The position numbers and the translations under genes are program-made. From Roseiarcus sp050015935 (GTDB lineage: Bacteria > Pseudomonadota > Alphaproteobacteria > Rhizobiales > Beijerinckiaceae), in the NCBI GenBank assembly GCA_050015935.1, contig JBEKAL010000084.1, positions 1 through 24,153 of the forward strand: DNA of 24,153 bases, written 5' to 3'. Shown here in pieces: positions 9,201 through 15,685 of this stretch. The notes below the pieces were generated by a model. It did no database searches. It saw only the letters and a program-made list of their open reading frames with translations, and was not told the origin of the DNA. Position 1 is the stretch's first letter; every line of letters starts with the position of its first letter.

Positions 9201-9584
9201 TACGTCAATTGTGTTCGCCCCCTTGGGGACTTCGACCATTTCCGATCGACTCGCTTCCTGCAACAATTGAGGCTGCGGATTTCGACCTTCCGTCGCGCCA
9301 TGCAATAGATAGTGCACCAGCGGATTCACTCCGGTCGCCGCCACATCCGGATTCTGCTTCAGATAAAAATTTGTATCGAATTTGGGGCCCGGATTGCGTC
9401 CTTCAGCCGCGCCATGTTCGAGATAATGGCGCGCGACGTCGATCGGCGCAGCGCGGAGGTCGGGATAGGTTTGGCGGTACCAGACGGGATCGAGCAGGGG
9501 CGATTTTCGCAGCAGTTCGATGTCTTCGGCGAGACGCCGGTCGGCGTTGGAGGAATTCGAGAAGAGCCTCGCGAACATACGCAT
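6210..9584 (-). CDS. Multidomain surface-polysaccharide protein: repeats, RgpF-like, repeats, WbsX (GH99-like), RgpF-like
   Basis: This 1124-residue protein is modular. Residues ~30-105 hold two copies of a ~40-residue repeat (FDxxxYLxxNPDV...NPLxHYLxHG..EGRNP). Residues ~148-365 match RgpF (rhamnan synthesis protein F), with CLKLHGKKS and GSMFWFRPEAL. Two more, poorer repeats follow at ~400-480. Residues ~515-880 are a WbsX/GH99-like domain with AFYLPQFHP, FWGRGFTEW, HWANEPWTANWDG and NAWNEWAEGAYLEPD. Residues ~876-1124 are a second RgpF-like domain with CCKLHSKKTPYN and GSMFWFRPRAL. Such proteins occur in O-antigen and rhamnan loci, where they are thought to extend or modify the glycan. The frame is open to 9677. 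I prefer the ATG at 9584 because GGCGGA precedes it by 6 nt; ATGs at 9599 and 9578 are alternatives. It is separated from the upstream sulfotransferase gene by about 370 bp. Confidence 0.85.
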   Translation of the reverse strand: MRMFARLFSNSSNADRRLAEDIELLRKSPLLDPVWYRQTYPDLRAAPIDVARHYLEHGAAEGRNPGPKFDTNFYLKQNPDVAATGVNPLVHYLLHGATEGRNPQPQLLQEASRSEMVEVPKGANTIDVRDWQTNVVLSGPDQETHLERPIGVFVHLFYEGLAHEIAAYLARIDLPTNIYVTTDTSRKRERIAEVFAQQDVYPAIVIVPNEGLDIAPFLFGFPERFQEHDICLKLHGKKSSHNPPEFGEAWRRHLFPQLLGDAARVRSIVNAFNADPDLGLLMPQHFENLSGWLNIGANARPMQKLLSEINIRLVPNQPIEFPSGSMFWFRPEALRSLFGLKLRWTDFNGFSNLRDNTLAHGVERSFLFFCAHAGKKWAFLPKREAYFERSREEVIRIVKDSGLFDPVFYGEKNIDVRRHGLDPLVHWIDNGYREMRDPSRLFDTKYYCRVAGITSHPDINPVVHYVMEGRRKGLATVRPMNISASTIINDVYSAYSKVENEGSYVAETVPIIRRSDVKFIAFYLPQFHPFSENDRFWGRGFTEWANTTKAAPMFKGHYQPRLPGELGFYDTRLKEVLARQIELAKQFGIYGFCLHHYFFDGKGIMRVPYDMLLANPDLDIPFCLHWANEPWTANWDGLPNKSNVLLKQAHSPEDDIAFFRDIEPAVNDRRYITIDGRPVLAIYRPSLFPDVRATLERWRGCFHRAGLKDPYMVVMQTAFEGAVDPRKYGFDAAIEFPPSNLGMKTVNDRMQFYDPGFEGYVYDYEHAVDRSLAAPALEYRQFRGIVPDWDCTPRRSNPALMVNSAPYRYQGWLEGLCAATHADPTRSCDEKLIFINAWNEWAEGAYLEPDRKYGYAYLDATARALNNFRPASIDPLRVRVLIAAHIFYTDLLDEFVEHFALVPGTFDLLITTPVEQRDYVFERVRERKLPMLGSLKVIGVDNVGADIWPFIAHALPEARSYDVCCKLHSKKTPYNLEFSGWREYLLRNLLGSPQNVAAIIEAFANDPKLGLVYPRAFPPAAKHVEWGSNYELAAELLQRLGIKVTKAEQPVFPAGSMFWFRPRALTALLGLGLTLDDFVHSKSGPRVSETGPVIDGTLAHALERTPCYVTRAVGYRIHEMLFEN

Positions 9585-9954
9585 GCTTCGTCCGCCCATC
9601 GCTCGCGCCGACCGATCCCGATAGCATGTTCGCCCCGCAGCGGCCCGCGTGCGGCGAGGCCGCCTCGCGCTCCGCAAAGACCCAACGCCCGAATTGCGAC
9701 AATCGCGTCAGTGAGCGCGAAACGAAAAAGGCCTCGGCTCGATCGGGGCGGGTCGTTGCGCCGTCTACCTTAAGGGAACTCTCGCCGGTCGGCAAGCGTC
9801 TTTCACCCTCGAGTCATGTGCATACCTGCCTTGTGACGCCGGCGGGCCGGCGGCGCGCCGCGGCGGAAATTCGCCTCGCAAGCGATTGAAATCCTGGACT
9901 CGCGCCGGAAAACGGCACCGGGCGGGACGGCTCGGATCGCGCCGTCGCGAAGCC
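9585..9954. other. Intergenic region, no gene seen
   Basis: This GC-rich 370-base gap lies between two same-strand genes. Reading frames that cross it have the composition of shadows and match nothing I know. It contains GCCGGC-GG-GCCGGC around 9840-9855, which could fold but has no T tract. The distance makes a separate promoter for the downstream RgpF-WbsX gene plausible, but I cannot point to a clear -35/-10 pair. Confidence 0.4.
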
Positions 9955-12801
9955 TCACCCCGGCCGCACGGCGAGCCGCCCTTCGTGCCGCCCATGCCGC
10001 AAATAATGCGCCAGCGGGTTGGCGCCGCTGGCGCGCACGTCCGGGTTGGCTTCTAGATAATAGTCGGTCTGGAATCCGGGGCCGGGGTCGCGGCCCTCGC
10101 GCCAGCCGTGGAGGAAATAGTGCAGCAGCGGGTTGACGCCCGAGCGGCGGACGTCCTCGTTTCGCTCCAGATACCAGCGGGTGTCGAACAGCGGATTGGC
10201 GCGATAGCCGCGGCAAAAGCCCTCTTCGACGTAATGCTCGGCCGCGGCGAGTTCGCCCTTCGCGCCGTCGGGCGCGGCCCCGGCGAGCGCCTCGGGATAT
10301 TGCGCGCGATAGAATTCGGCGTCGAAGAGACCGCTGCGCAACAGCCGCTTGGCGAGCCGGCGGTTCGCGCTCGCCGACGTCAGCCAGGCGCCGACGCCCT
10401 TGCGCGCGCTCCTCGCCCTCGCGCTCGCGAGCGCCGCTTCGGCGTCGACGAGTTCGGCGCGCAGGGCGTGGATTTTCGCATCGTGGGCGTTTTGCGCCGC
10501 GGCGATGGCCTCCACGTGCGCGGCTTCGCGCGCTGCGGCGCGATCGCTCGCCAGCTCCCGCGCGCGTTGCAGCTCCGAGGAAACCTGTTCGAGATGGAAA
10601 GCGAGGCCTTGGCTTTCTTGCCGCGCCCGATCGAGATCGGCCGCCAGTTCGACGCGCGCCGCCTCCTTCGCCGCTTCCCCGGCGCGGGCGAGGTCGAGCG
10701 CGGCCAGGGATTCGCCGCGCTTCTCGGCGAGTTCGGCCGCCCGGCGCTGCGCCGACTCGAGCTCTTGGGTCAGGTCCCGCGCCTCGCGCTCCGCCTCGAT
10801 CCGCGCGGCGTTCGTCGACTCGAGGTCCGCGGTGCGCAGGGTGAGCCGTCGAAGAGCCGTCGCTTTCTCATAGCGCATCTGCTGAAGCGCTCGCGCGAGT
10901 TCCTCGTTCCGGCTCGACGCCTCGCCGTGAGCCGAAATCGCGGCCTCGATCTCGGCCGCTCGCCGATTCGAAATGTCGGTCAGCTCGTCGATTGTCCTTC
11001 GCGCGTCGGCGGCGTCCCGATCGGCTCTCTCCTTCTGCGCCGCGGCGTCCGTCCGAGCGGCGTCGAGATCGGCGGACATCTTATCCCTTTCCGCCTCCGC
11101 CAATTCGAGAGCGCTGAGCGCCTCGGCCCGTTTGCGCTCGATTTCGCCCAGGTCCCGGCGCGCGTCCGCAAGCTCGGCGACGGCGGCGGCGAGGGTCTGC
11201 GAGAGCCCGTCCTTGTCGCGCGCGGCCTGTTCGCGCGCTCGTTCCGCCGCTTCCGCGCGCACGGCGAGTTCGGCCAAAACCGCCAACTTTGCGGCCAGTT
11301 CCTCCTGTCGCGTCCGCAGCTCCGCCGCGGTCGCCGCATGCGCTTCATGCTGCGCCTCGCGTTCGGCGACGGCGGCGGCAAGGGACTGCGAAAGCCCTTC
11401 CTTCTCGCGCGCCGCCTCATCAAACGCTGTTTCGGCCGCCTGCGCGCGCGCAACGAGCTCGGCCAAGGCCGCCGCCTTTTCCGCCAGCTCGCGCTGCCGC
11501 GATTGCAATTCCGCCGCGATTCGCACGCGCTCCTCGCCCAGCGCGTCGCGCTCGGCGACGGCCGCGGCGAGGGTTCGCGAAAGCCCCTCCTTCTCGCGCG
11601 CCGCCTCGTCAAACGCTGTTTCGGCCGCCTGCGCGCGCGCAACGAGCTCGGCCAAGGCCGCCGCCTTTTCCGCCAGTTCCTGCCGCCGCGATTGCAATTC
11701 CGCGGCGACGCCGTCGTGCGACTGGCGCAGCGCCTCGCGCTCGGCGAGGGCGGCGGCGAGACTTTGCGCGAGCGCCTCCTTCTCCCTGGCGGCCTCCTCG
11801 CGCGCCTTCTCCGCCTGCTCCACGCGCGCGGCGAGTTCGGCCAGCGCCGCCGCCTTTTCGGTCAGCGTCTCGATTTCGCGCGCCCGCAACGCGTCCCGTT
11901 CGCTGGTCGCTGCTTGCGCCTGGCCGCGAGCCTCTTCCAAGTCGATTTCGCTATCGATGAGCAGGCGGCCGAAGATCTTGCTCGACTGATCGAGAAGCAT
12001 GCGAAGGTCGTCGAGCGTCGCCAGGGCGGAGTTGGAAAGGGGATTGCGCGCCAATTCCAGCAGCGCCTCATAGGCGCGCAAGGTCCATTCGTGCACGTCG
12101 GGATGCGCGACGAGCGCGGCGTCATCGGTGTCGTGATTGACCAGTTGCTTCGTCAGAAAACGGTCGATGTCGCGCGACGCGCGATCCGACAGGCGTGGCC
12201 AGGAAAGATGCGTTTCCGCGGCGATCTTGTCGCAAACGCCGCGCCAATCCGACCGGAAATCCCTCCAGGTGAAAATCGACCGGGCCTCGGACCGGCTTTG
12301 CGACTCCGCATCGAGAACGTGACGCAGCCAAAGCAATAAGCCGTGGGTCAGTGAAAGTCCGTGCACGTTCTTGAGCGACTGGGCTACATCCAGAGGCGAG
12401 CGGATCGGCATTGCGATGTGGGGCGTCGCCTGCATGTCCCGCAGCACGTCGAGCCAAAACGGCATAAGCCGGCAGATTCGCGGGTCCTTGAGAACCGGGA
12501 GCGCCGAGCCGTTGAATTCCTCCATGAAAAGGTCCTTCGCGCGCCGGCGAAAATCCACCGCGACGGGCGATCGATCCCATCCGGGATTGAACAACCGCCA
12601 ATCGCGCCAGTTCGACCCTGCCGACTCCAGGAGCTCATCGTGAAAGTTCATGAAAGCGACGGACTCGAAGAAGCCCCGAGCATTGCTAGGATTGGCCGCC
12701 ATCAAATGTTTGGGCAAACCGCCGCCGAGTTTCGTCAGAGCGCCGGCGACCGCGCTCGTGCCGCTGCGGTGCATTCCCAGAACCATGACGACATCGGACA
12801 T
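9955..12801 (-). CDS. Sulfotransferase fused to a long coiled coil and C-terminal YxxxNPDV repeats
   Basis: From the ATG at 12801 this is 948 residues. Residues 1-260 are a sulfotransferase domain: VVMVLGMHRSGTSAVAGAL is the 5'-phosphosulfate loop that binds PAPS, and PVLKDPRICRLMPFW with IRSPLDVAQSL corresponds to the 3'-phosphate-binding region. Residues ~270-800 are a nearly uninterrupted Ala/Glu/Arg-rich coiled coil containing four 63-residue repeats. Residues ~825-948 hold three copies of the FDxxWYLxxNxDV...NPLxHYxxHG..EGR module also present in the downstream RgpF-WbsX protein. The expected role is transfer of sulfate to a sugar of the surface glycan, with the coil and repeats mediating assembly; the latter is inference. 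The frame extends upstream to 12858, but MSDVVMV puts the P-loop at the usual distance from the N-terminus. Its plus-strand complement is also open, as expected for biased GC-rich repeats. Confidence 0.85.
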   Translation of the reverse strand: MSDVVMVLGMHRSGTSAVAGALTKLGGGLPKHLMAANPSNARGFFESVAFMNFHDELLESAGSNWRDWRLFNPGWDRSPVAVDFRRRAKDLFMEEFNGSALPVLKDPRICRLMPFWLDVLRDMQATPHIAMPIRSPLDVAQSLKNVHGLSLTHGLLLWLRHVLDAESQSRSEARSIFTWRDFRSDWRGVCDKIAAETHLSWPRLSDRASRDIDRFLTKQLVNHDTDDAALVAHPDVHEWTLRAYEALLELARNPLSNSALATLDDLRMLLDQSSKIFGRLLIDSEIDLEEARGQAQAATSERDALRAREIETLTEKAAALAELAARVEQAEKAREEAAREKEALAQSLAAALAEREALRQSHDGVAAELQSRRQELAEKAAALAELVARAQAAETAFDEAAREKEGLSRTLAAAVAERDALGEERVRIAAELQSRQRELAEKAAALAELVARAQAAETAFDEAAREKEGLSQSLAAAVAEREAQHEAHAATAAELRTRQEELAAKLAVLAELAVRAEAAERAREQAARDKDGLSQTLAAAVAELADARRDLGEIERKRAEALSALELAEAERDKMSADLDAARTDAAAQKERADRDAADARRTIDELTDISNRRAAEIEAAISAHGEASSRNEELARALQQMRYEKATALRRLTLRTADLESTNAARIEAEREARDLTQELESAQRRAAELAEKRGESLAALDLARAGEAAKEAARVELAADLDRARQESQGLAFHLEQVSSELQRARELASDRAAAREAAHVEAIAAAQNAHDAKIHALRAELVDAEAALASARARSARKGVGAWLTSASANRRLAKRLLRSGLFDAEFYRAQYPEALAGAAPDGAKGELAAAEHYVEEGFCRGYRANPLFDTRWYLERNEDVRRSGVNPLLHYFLHGWREGRDPGPGFQTDYYLEANPDVRASGANPLAHYLRHGRHEGRLAVRPG
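11113..11868 (-). repeat. Four tandem 189-bp (63-residue) coding repeats in the coiled coil
   Basis: Each unit begins ELAEKAAALAELVARA or a variant and ends near AAELQSRQ. Units run 11868-11680, 11679-11491, 11490-11302 and 11301-11113. The second and third are nearly identical at the DNA level over about 85 bases, as seen from the same top-strand run starting at 11402 and 11591. The first and fourth are more diverged. Sixty-three residues equals nine heptads, so unit gain or loss would preserve coiled-coil register. Confidence 0.85.
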
Positions 12802-13185
12802 GTTCCTGTCGTTTCCCTTCTTCACGCGGCGCGCAACCCCTCTGGCCATCACGCCCACCTATCTAAGCAGAAGCGCGCTGATTAGCCAACGGGGCGTTTT
12901 GATGAGGTAACGTATGAGGTTTTGTGTCAGGGGGTGAGAGGGAGGTACTGCGTGGGTTGCTGAGACTCACATAGGAGCACCCCTCAATGCCGCAATCAGC
13001 GACGATCAAGAGTGTACCGCGCGCGTTGCGAACGATGAAGGCCATTCGTGCGCACGACATGCGTGCGCACGAGATTGAATGGGGCGAGGACACCCGGGGG
13101 GCGGCGGCCGACGCCCTCAAGGGCGTTTTGGCCGGGCGGACGGACGCCGCCGTTGATCATCACCTGGCTCAAATAGCCGCGCCGC
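12802..13185. other. Divergent intergenic region
   Basis: This stretch separates the minus-strand sulfotransferase from the plus-strand deoxysugar genes, so promoters for both directions are expected here. It is locally G/T-rich around 12890-12960 and includes the paired palindromes at 13047-13071. I see no gene that I can support and no convincing sigma-70 boxes. Confidence 0.4.
13047..13071. repeat. Two copies of a perfect 10-bp palindrome
   Basis: CGTGCGCACG occurs at 13047-13056 and again at 13062-13071, separated by ACATG, with centres 15 bp apart. It lies between the divergent sulfotransferase and deoxysugar genes and could be an operator or simply part of degenerate coding DNA. Confidence 0.5.
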
Positions 13186-13352
13186 TCGAAGGCGTGATCG
13201 AGATGCGCAGCCTTTCCCTCGACGCGCGCCGAGCGCAGAGCGAACTCGGCTGGCGCAATCGCTTGCCGAGCGCGGCGGCGGTTCGCTGGACCGCCGACAG
13301 ATCGAAGCCTATTGCGCGCTTCGAGCGCCCGACCCTTCGCCGTGAGCAGCCG
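13186..13352 (+). pseudogene. 3' remnant of a nucleotide-sugar dehydratase/epimerase (CDP-glucose 4,6-dehydratase-like)
   Basis: The frame feeding into the methyltransferase start reads SLDARRAQSELGWRNRLPSA followed by AVRWTADRSKP and IARFER. The LDxxKAxxELGWRPR...A...T..WY pattern is the C-terminal signature of extended SDR sugar enzymes such as RfbG. Only about 55 residues remain: the Rossmann domain is absent and no in-frame start belongs to it. The reading frame is open further upstream to an ATG at 12987, but that part (MPQSATIKSVPRAL and onward) shows no recognisable homology. A dehydratase just upstream of a C-methyltransferase and an rfbC-type epimerase is the usual order in branched-deoxysugar operons, which supports the assignment. 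Confidence 0.5.
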
Positions 13353-14603
13353 ATGACCGACGCCTCGACCCCGCCCCGCTGCCGCTTTTGCGGCGCGCCG
13401 CTGACGACGACCTTCGTCGATCTCGGCGAGACGCCGCTCGCCAACAGCTATCTCACCGAGGCGGACGCCGCGGCGGGACGAGATCGGCGCTATCCCCTGC
13501 ACGCGCGCGTCTGCGGCGGATGCTTTCTCGTCCAGGTCGACGAGCCGGTTCGCCCCGAGGCGATTTTCAGCGATTACGCCTATTTCTCTTCCTTCTCGGC
13601 GTCCTGGGTCGAGCATGCGCGCCGCTACGCCGAGGCGATGATCGCCCGTTTTTCGCTCCGACCCCAATCGCTCGTCGTCGAGATCGCGTCGAACGACGGC
13701 TATCTCCTGCAGCATTTCCACGCGGCGGGGATTCCGGTGCTCGGCGTCGATCCGGCGGCCAATGTGGCGCCCGCGGCGATCGCCAAGGGCGTGCCGACCG
13801 AGGTCGCCTTCTTCGGCCGCGCGACGGCCGAGCGGCTCGCGGCGCGCGGCGTGAAAGCCGACCTCGTCGCCGCCAACAATGTGCTCGCCCATGCGCCCGA
13901 CATTCGCGACTTCGTCGCCGGCTTCGCGCTTCTTCTCGAGCCGGACGGCGTGGCGACGTTCGAATTCCCGCACCTGCTCAATCTCATCCGCGAGACGCAG
14001 TTCGATACGATCTACCATGAGCATTTCTCCTACCTCTCGCTCGTCGCGGTCGAAAAGATCTTCGCCGCGACGTCCTTACGCGCCTTCGACGTAGAGGAGC
14101 TGCCGACCCACGGCGGCTCGCTTCGCCTCTTCGCCTGCCGCGCCGACGCCTCACATCGCCAGACGGAGCGCCTTGCCGCCTTGCGCGCCAAGGAGCGCGA
14201 GGCCGGGCTCGATTCGCTCGCGGCCTATCGCGGCTTCGCGCCGCGCGTCGAGGCCGTCAAACGCTCCTTCCTGGCCTTCCTCTCCCGCGCGTGCGCCGAG
14301 GGGAAGACCGTCGCCGCCTACGGCGCCGCCGCCAAGGGCAACACGTTCCTCAACGTGTGCGGCGTCACGCGCTCCGACATCGGCTGGGCGTTCGACCGCA
14401 GCGCCGCCAAGCAAGGCAAGCTGCTGCCGGGCAGCCGCATCCCGATTCTCGCGCCCGAGAAAATCCGCGAGATCAAGCCGGACTATCTCGTCGTCCTGCC
14501 CTGGAACCTGATCGCGGAGATCCGGGCGGATATGGCGTTCATCGCGCAATGGGGCGGGCGCTTCGTCATCGCCGTGCCGGAAACCCGGGTGCTCGCGCCA
14601 TGA
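13353..14603 (+). CDS. Sugar C-methyltransferase (Methyltransf_13/14 type)
   Basis: This 416-residue protein has the three-part build of SAM-dependent sugar C-methyltransferases such as TylC3 and NovU. An N-terminal zinc-binding domain has CRFCGAPL, then VDLGETPLANSYL and CGGCFLVQVDE, giving two CxxC pairs. A Rossmann domain carries the SAM motif VVEIASNDGYLLQHF. The C-terminal domain has the conserved IYHEHFSYLS and AYGAAAKGNTFLNV segments. These enzymes add a branch methyl group to a 4-keto-6-deoxy nucleotide sugar. The ATG at 13353 is chosen because family homology starts a few residues later, although the frame is open to 12987 through a dehydratase remnant. Its stop overlaps the next start as ATGA, so the two are translationally coupled. 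The partner dehydratase survives here only as a fragment, so substrate must come from elsewhere in the genome. Confidence 0.9.
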   Translation: MTDASTPPRCRFCGAPLTTTFVDLGETPLANSYLTEADAAAGRDRRYPLHARVCGGCFLVQVDEPVRPEAIFSDYAYFSSFSASWVEHARRYAEAMIARFSLRPQSLVVEIASNDGYLLQHFHAAGIPVLGVDPAANVAPAAIAKGVPTEVAFFGRATAERLAARGVKADLVAANNVLAHAPDIRDFVAGFALLLEPDGVATFEFPHLLNLIRETQFDTIYHEHFSYLSLVAVEKIFAATSLRAFDVEELPTHGGSLRLFACRADASHRQTERLAALRAKEREAGLDSLAAYRGFAPRVEAVKRSFLAFLSRACAEGKTVAAYGAAAKGNTFLNVCGVTRSDIGWAFDRSAAKQGKLLPGSRIPILAPEKIREIKPDYLVVLPWNLIAEIRADMAFIAQWGGRFVIAVPETRVLAP

Positions 14604-15130
14604 AGTTCGAGCGAACCGAACTGCCGGGCGTCATGCTCATCCTGCCGCAGCCGATCGCCGACGAGCGCGGCTTCTTCGCCCGCCTGTTCTGTCCCGAGGA
14701 ATTCGCCGCCGCGGGCTGCGCCTTCGCGCCCGCGCAGATGAGCCTGTCGCGCAACCACGCCAAGCACACGCTGCGCGGCCTACACTTCCAGGCGGCGCCT
14801 TTCGCGGAGGCCAAGATCGTGCGCGTCGCGCGCGGCAGCGTTTATGACGTCGTCATCGATCTGCGGCCCGAAAGCCCCGCGCATCGCCGCTGGACGGCGG
14901 CGACCCTGAGCGCCGACAACGGCGAGGCCCTGCTCGTCCCCGAGGGCTGCGCCCACGGCTTTCTCACGCTCGAGGATTCGACCGACGTGCTCTATCAGAT
15001 CGACCGTGTTTACAAACCCGGCCGCGCGCGCGGCGTGCGTTACGACGACCCCGCGCTGAAGGTCGCCTGGCCCGCCGCGCCGCGCGTGATCGCGCCGGTC
15101 GATCTCGCCTGGCCGCCGCTCGAAGGCTAA
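14600..15130 (+). CDS. rfbC: dTDP-4-dehydrorhamnose 3,5-epimerase family protein
   Basis: The 176-residue product is a typical small cupin epimerase of the RfbC/RmlC family (usual length about 180). Visible motifs are IADERGFFARLF near residue 20, MSLSRNHAKHTLRGLHFQ with the catalytic histidine, VPEGCAHGFLTLED, and VLYQIDRVYKP with the catalytic-position tyrosine. RmlC epimerises C3 and C5 of dTDP-4-keto-6-deoxyglucose. Beside a C-methyltransferase the same fold often acts on a methylated or CDP-linked sugar, so the exact substrate is open. The ATG overlaps the methyltransferase stop by four bases. A GC-rich inverted repeat follows the stop. The C-terminal pocket is complete and nothing suggests decay. 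Confidence 0.88.
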   Translation: MKFERTELPGVMLILPQPIADERGFFARLFCPEEFAAAGCAFAPAQMSLSRNHAKHTLRGLHFQAAPFAEAKIVRVARGSVYDVVIDLRPESPAHRRWTAATLSADNGEALLVPEGCAHGFLTLEDSTDVLYQIDRVYKPGRARGVRYDDPALKVAWPAAPRVIAPVDLAWPPLEG

Positions 15131-15131
15131 A

Positions 15132-15149
15132 GGCGCGCCGGGGCGCGCC
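15132..15149 (+). terminator. Candidate terminator hairpin after rfbC
   Basis: GGCGCGCC, two bases, and GGCGCGCC again form a self-complementary repeat starting 2 bases after the stop codon. There is no T tract, so this may be a stability hairpin rather than a true intrinsic terminator. Confidence 0.35.
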
Positions 15150-15421
15150 CATAGCCGCCGGCCGCGGCTTGCGAGTTCTTGCGCCAATAGCGCTGGTCTT
15201 CCGTTAATTTCCGGCGACATCGGCGCCGGCGACCCGATGCGCGAGCGCGCCGCGCTCCTCAGCTGTCATCTCCGTGAGATTGCTACGCGGCGTCGCGTGG
15301 GTCAGCGCCGCCTGCATGCGGATCGCCGGCGCACCCGCCGGCGGCGCCGCACCGTCCGAGCGCGGTGAGGCGACGCGGCAGAGCGCCCGGCCGGGTCAGG
15401 TCCCTCGACGCGTGACCCCAG
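15150..15421. other. Degenerate intergenic DNA, no gene seen
   Basis: This GC-rich stretch between rfbC and the glycosyltransferase fragment holds short open frames on both strands with no recognisable product. It borders IS3 and glycosyltransferase remnants and is probably decayed coding DNA. Confidence 0.35.
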
Positions 15422-15532
15422 GCCGCCGCGCCAGATCGCTTCGGCGTAAACGATGCCGAACCCCTCGAGGGAATCGCCCACGCGCCGAACCGGCATGGCG
15501 AAGACCTGGCTGCGTTGAAACAGCGCGGCCTT
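15422..15532 (-). pseudogene. Fragment of a GT4-family glycosyltransferase
   Basis: Thirty-seven residues read LFQRSQVFAMPVRRVGDSLE then GFGIVYAEA. This is the core of GT4 (RfaB/glycosyl transferase group 1) enzymes, where EGFGIVYLEA carries the E-x7-E glutamates that contact the donor sugar. Homology fails on both sides: upstream it is joined in frame to an IS3 orfA start, and downstream the expected V-x-GG-x-PE segment is missing. It is a clear remnant of another glycan gene lost from this locus. Confidence 0.6.
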
Positions 15533-15607
15533 CGCCTGCTCGCGCAGCGCCTCCAGCGCGATCTTCGCCTTCAGCGCCGCATCAATCTCCCGTCTCGCTT
15601 TCGTCAT
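15533..15607 (-). pseudogene. IS3-family transposase OrfA, N-terminal remnant
   Basis: The first 25 codons from the ATG at 15607 read MTKARREIDAALKAKIALEA and LREQA, the beginning of the helix-turn-helix OrfA of IS3-family elements. The remainder is replaced by a glycosyltransferase fragment in the same frame, so no functional transposase is possible. The presumed element end lies 50-80 bases upstream at the hairpin 15657-15681. Confidence 0.65.
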
Positions 15608-15656
15608 GCTCCGCTCCGTTCAAATCCATTCGGAGCAGACTTCCTCCAACTAAGCC

Positions 15657-15681
15657 AGTGGTCCCATTTTCGGGGACCACT
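15657..15681. repeat. IS3-like terminal hairpin
   Basis: AGTGGTCCC, seven bases, GGGACCACT: a perfect 9-bp inverted repeat. Followed by TCAGT, it resembles the TGAAGTGGTCCCC end of IS3-group elements read on the other strand. A related hairpin lies at 16966-16994. Confidence 0.5.
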
Positions 15682-15685
15682 TCAG

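Noticed and set aside
10108..12339. A 743-codon open frame on the plus strand antisense to the sulfotransferase-coil gene
   Set aside because: It is rich in Arg, Gly and Leu with no motif, and its length is explained by the biased GC-rich heptad repeats on the other strand.
12987..13352. N-terminal extension of the C-methyltransferase to 538 residues
   Set aside because: Family homology begins at 13353 and the upstream part is a dehydratase remnant plus unrecognisable sequence.
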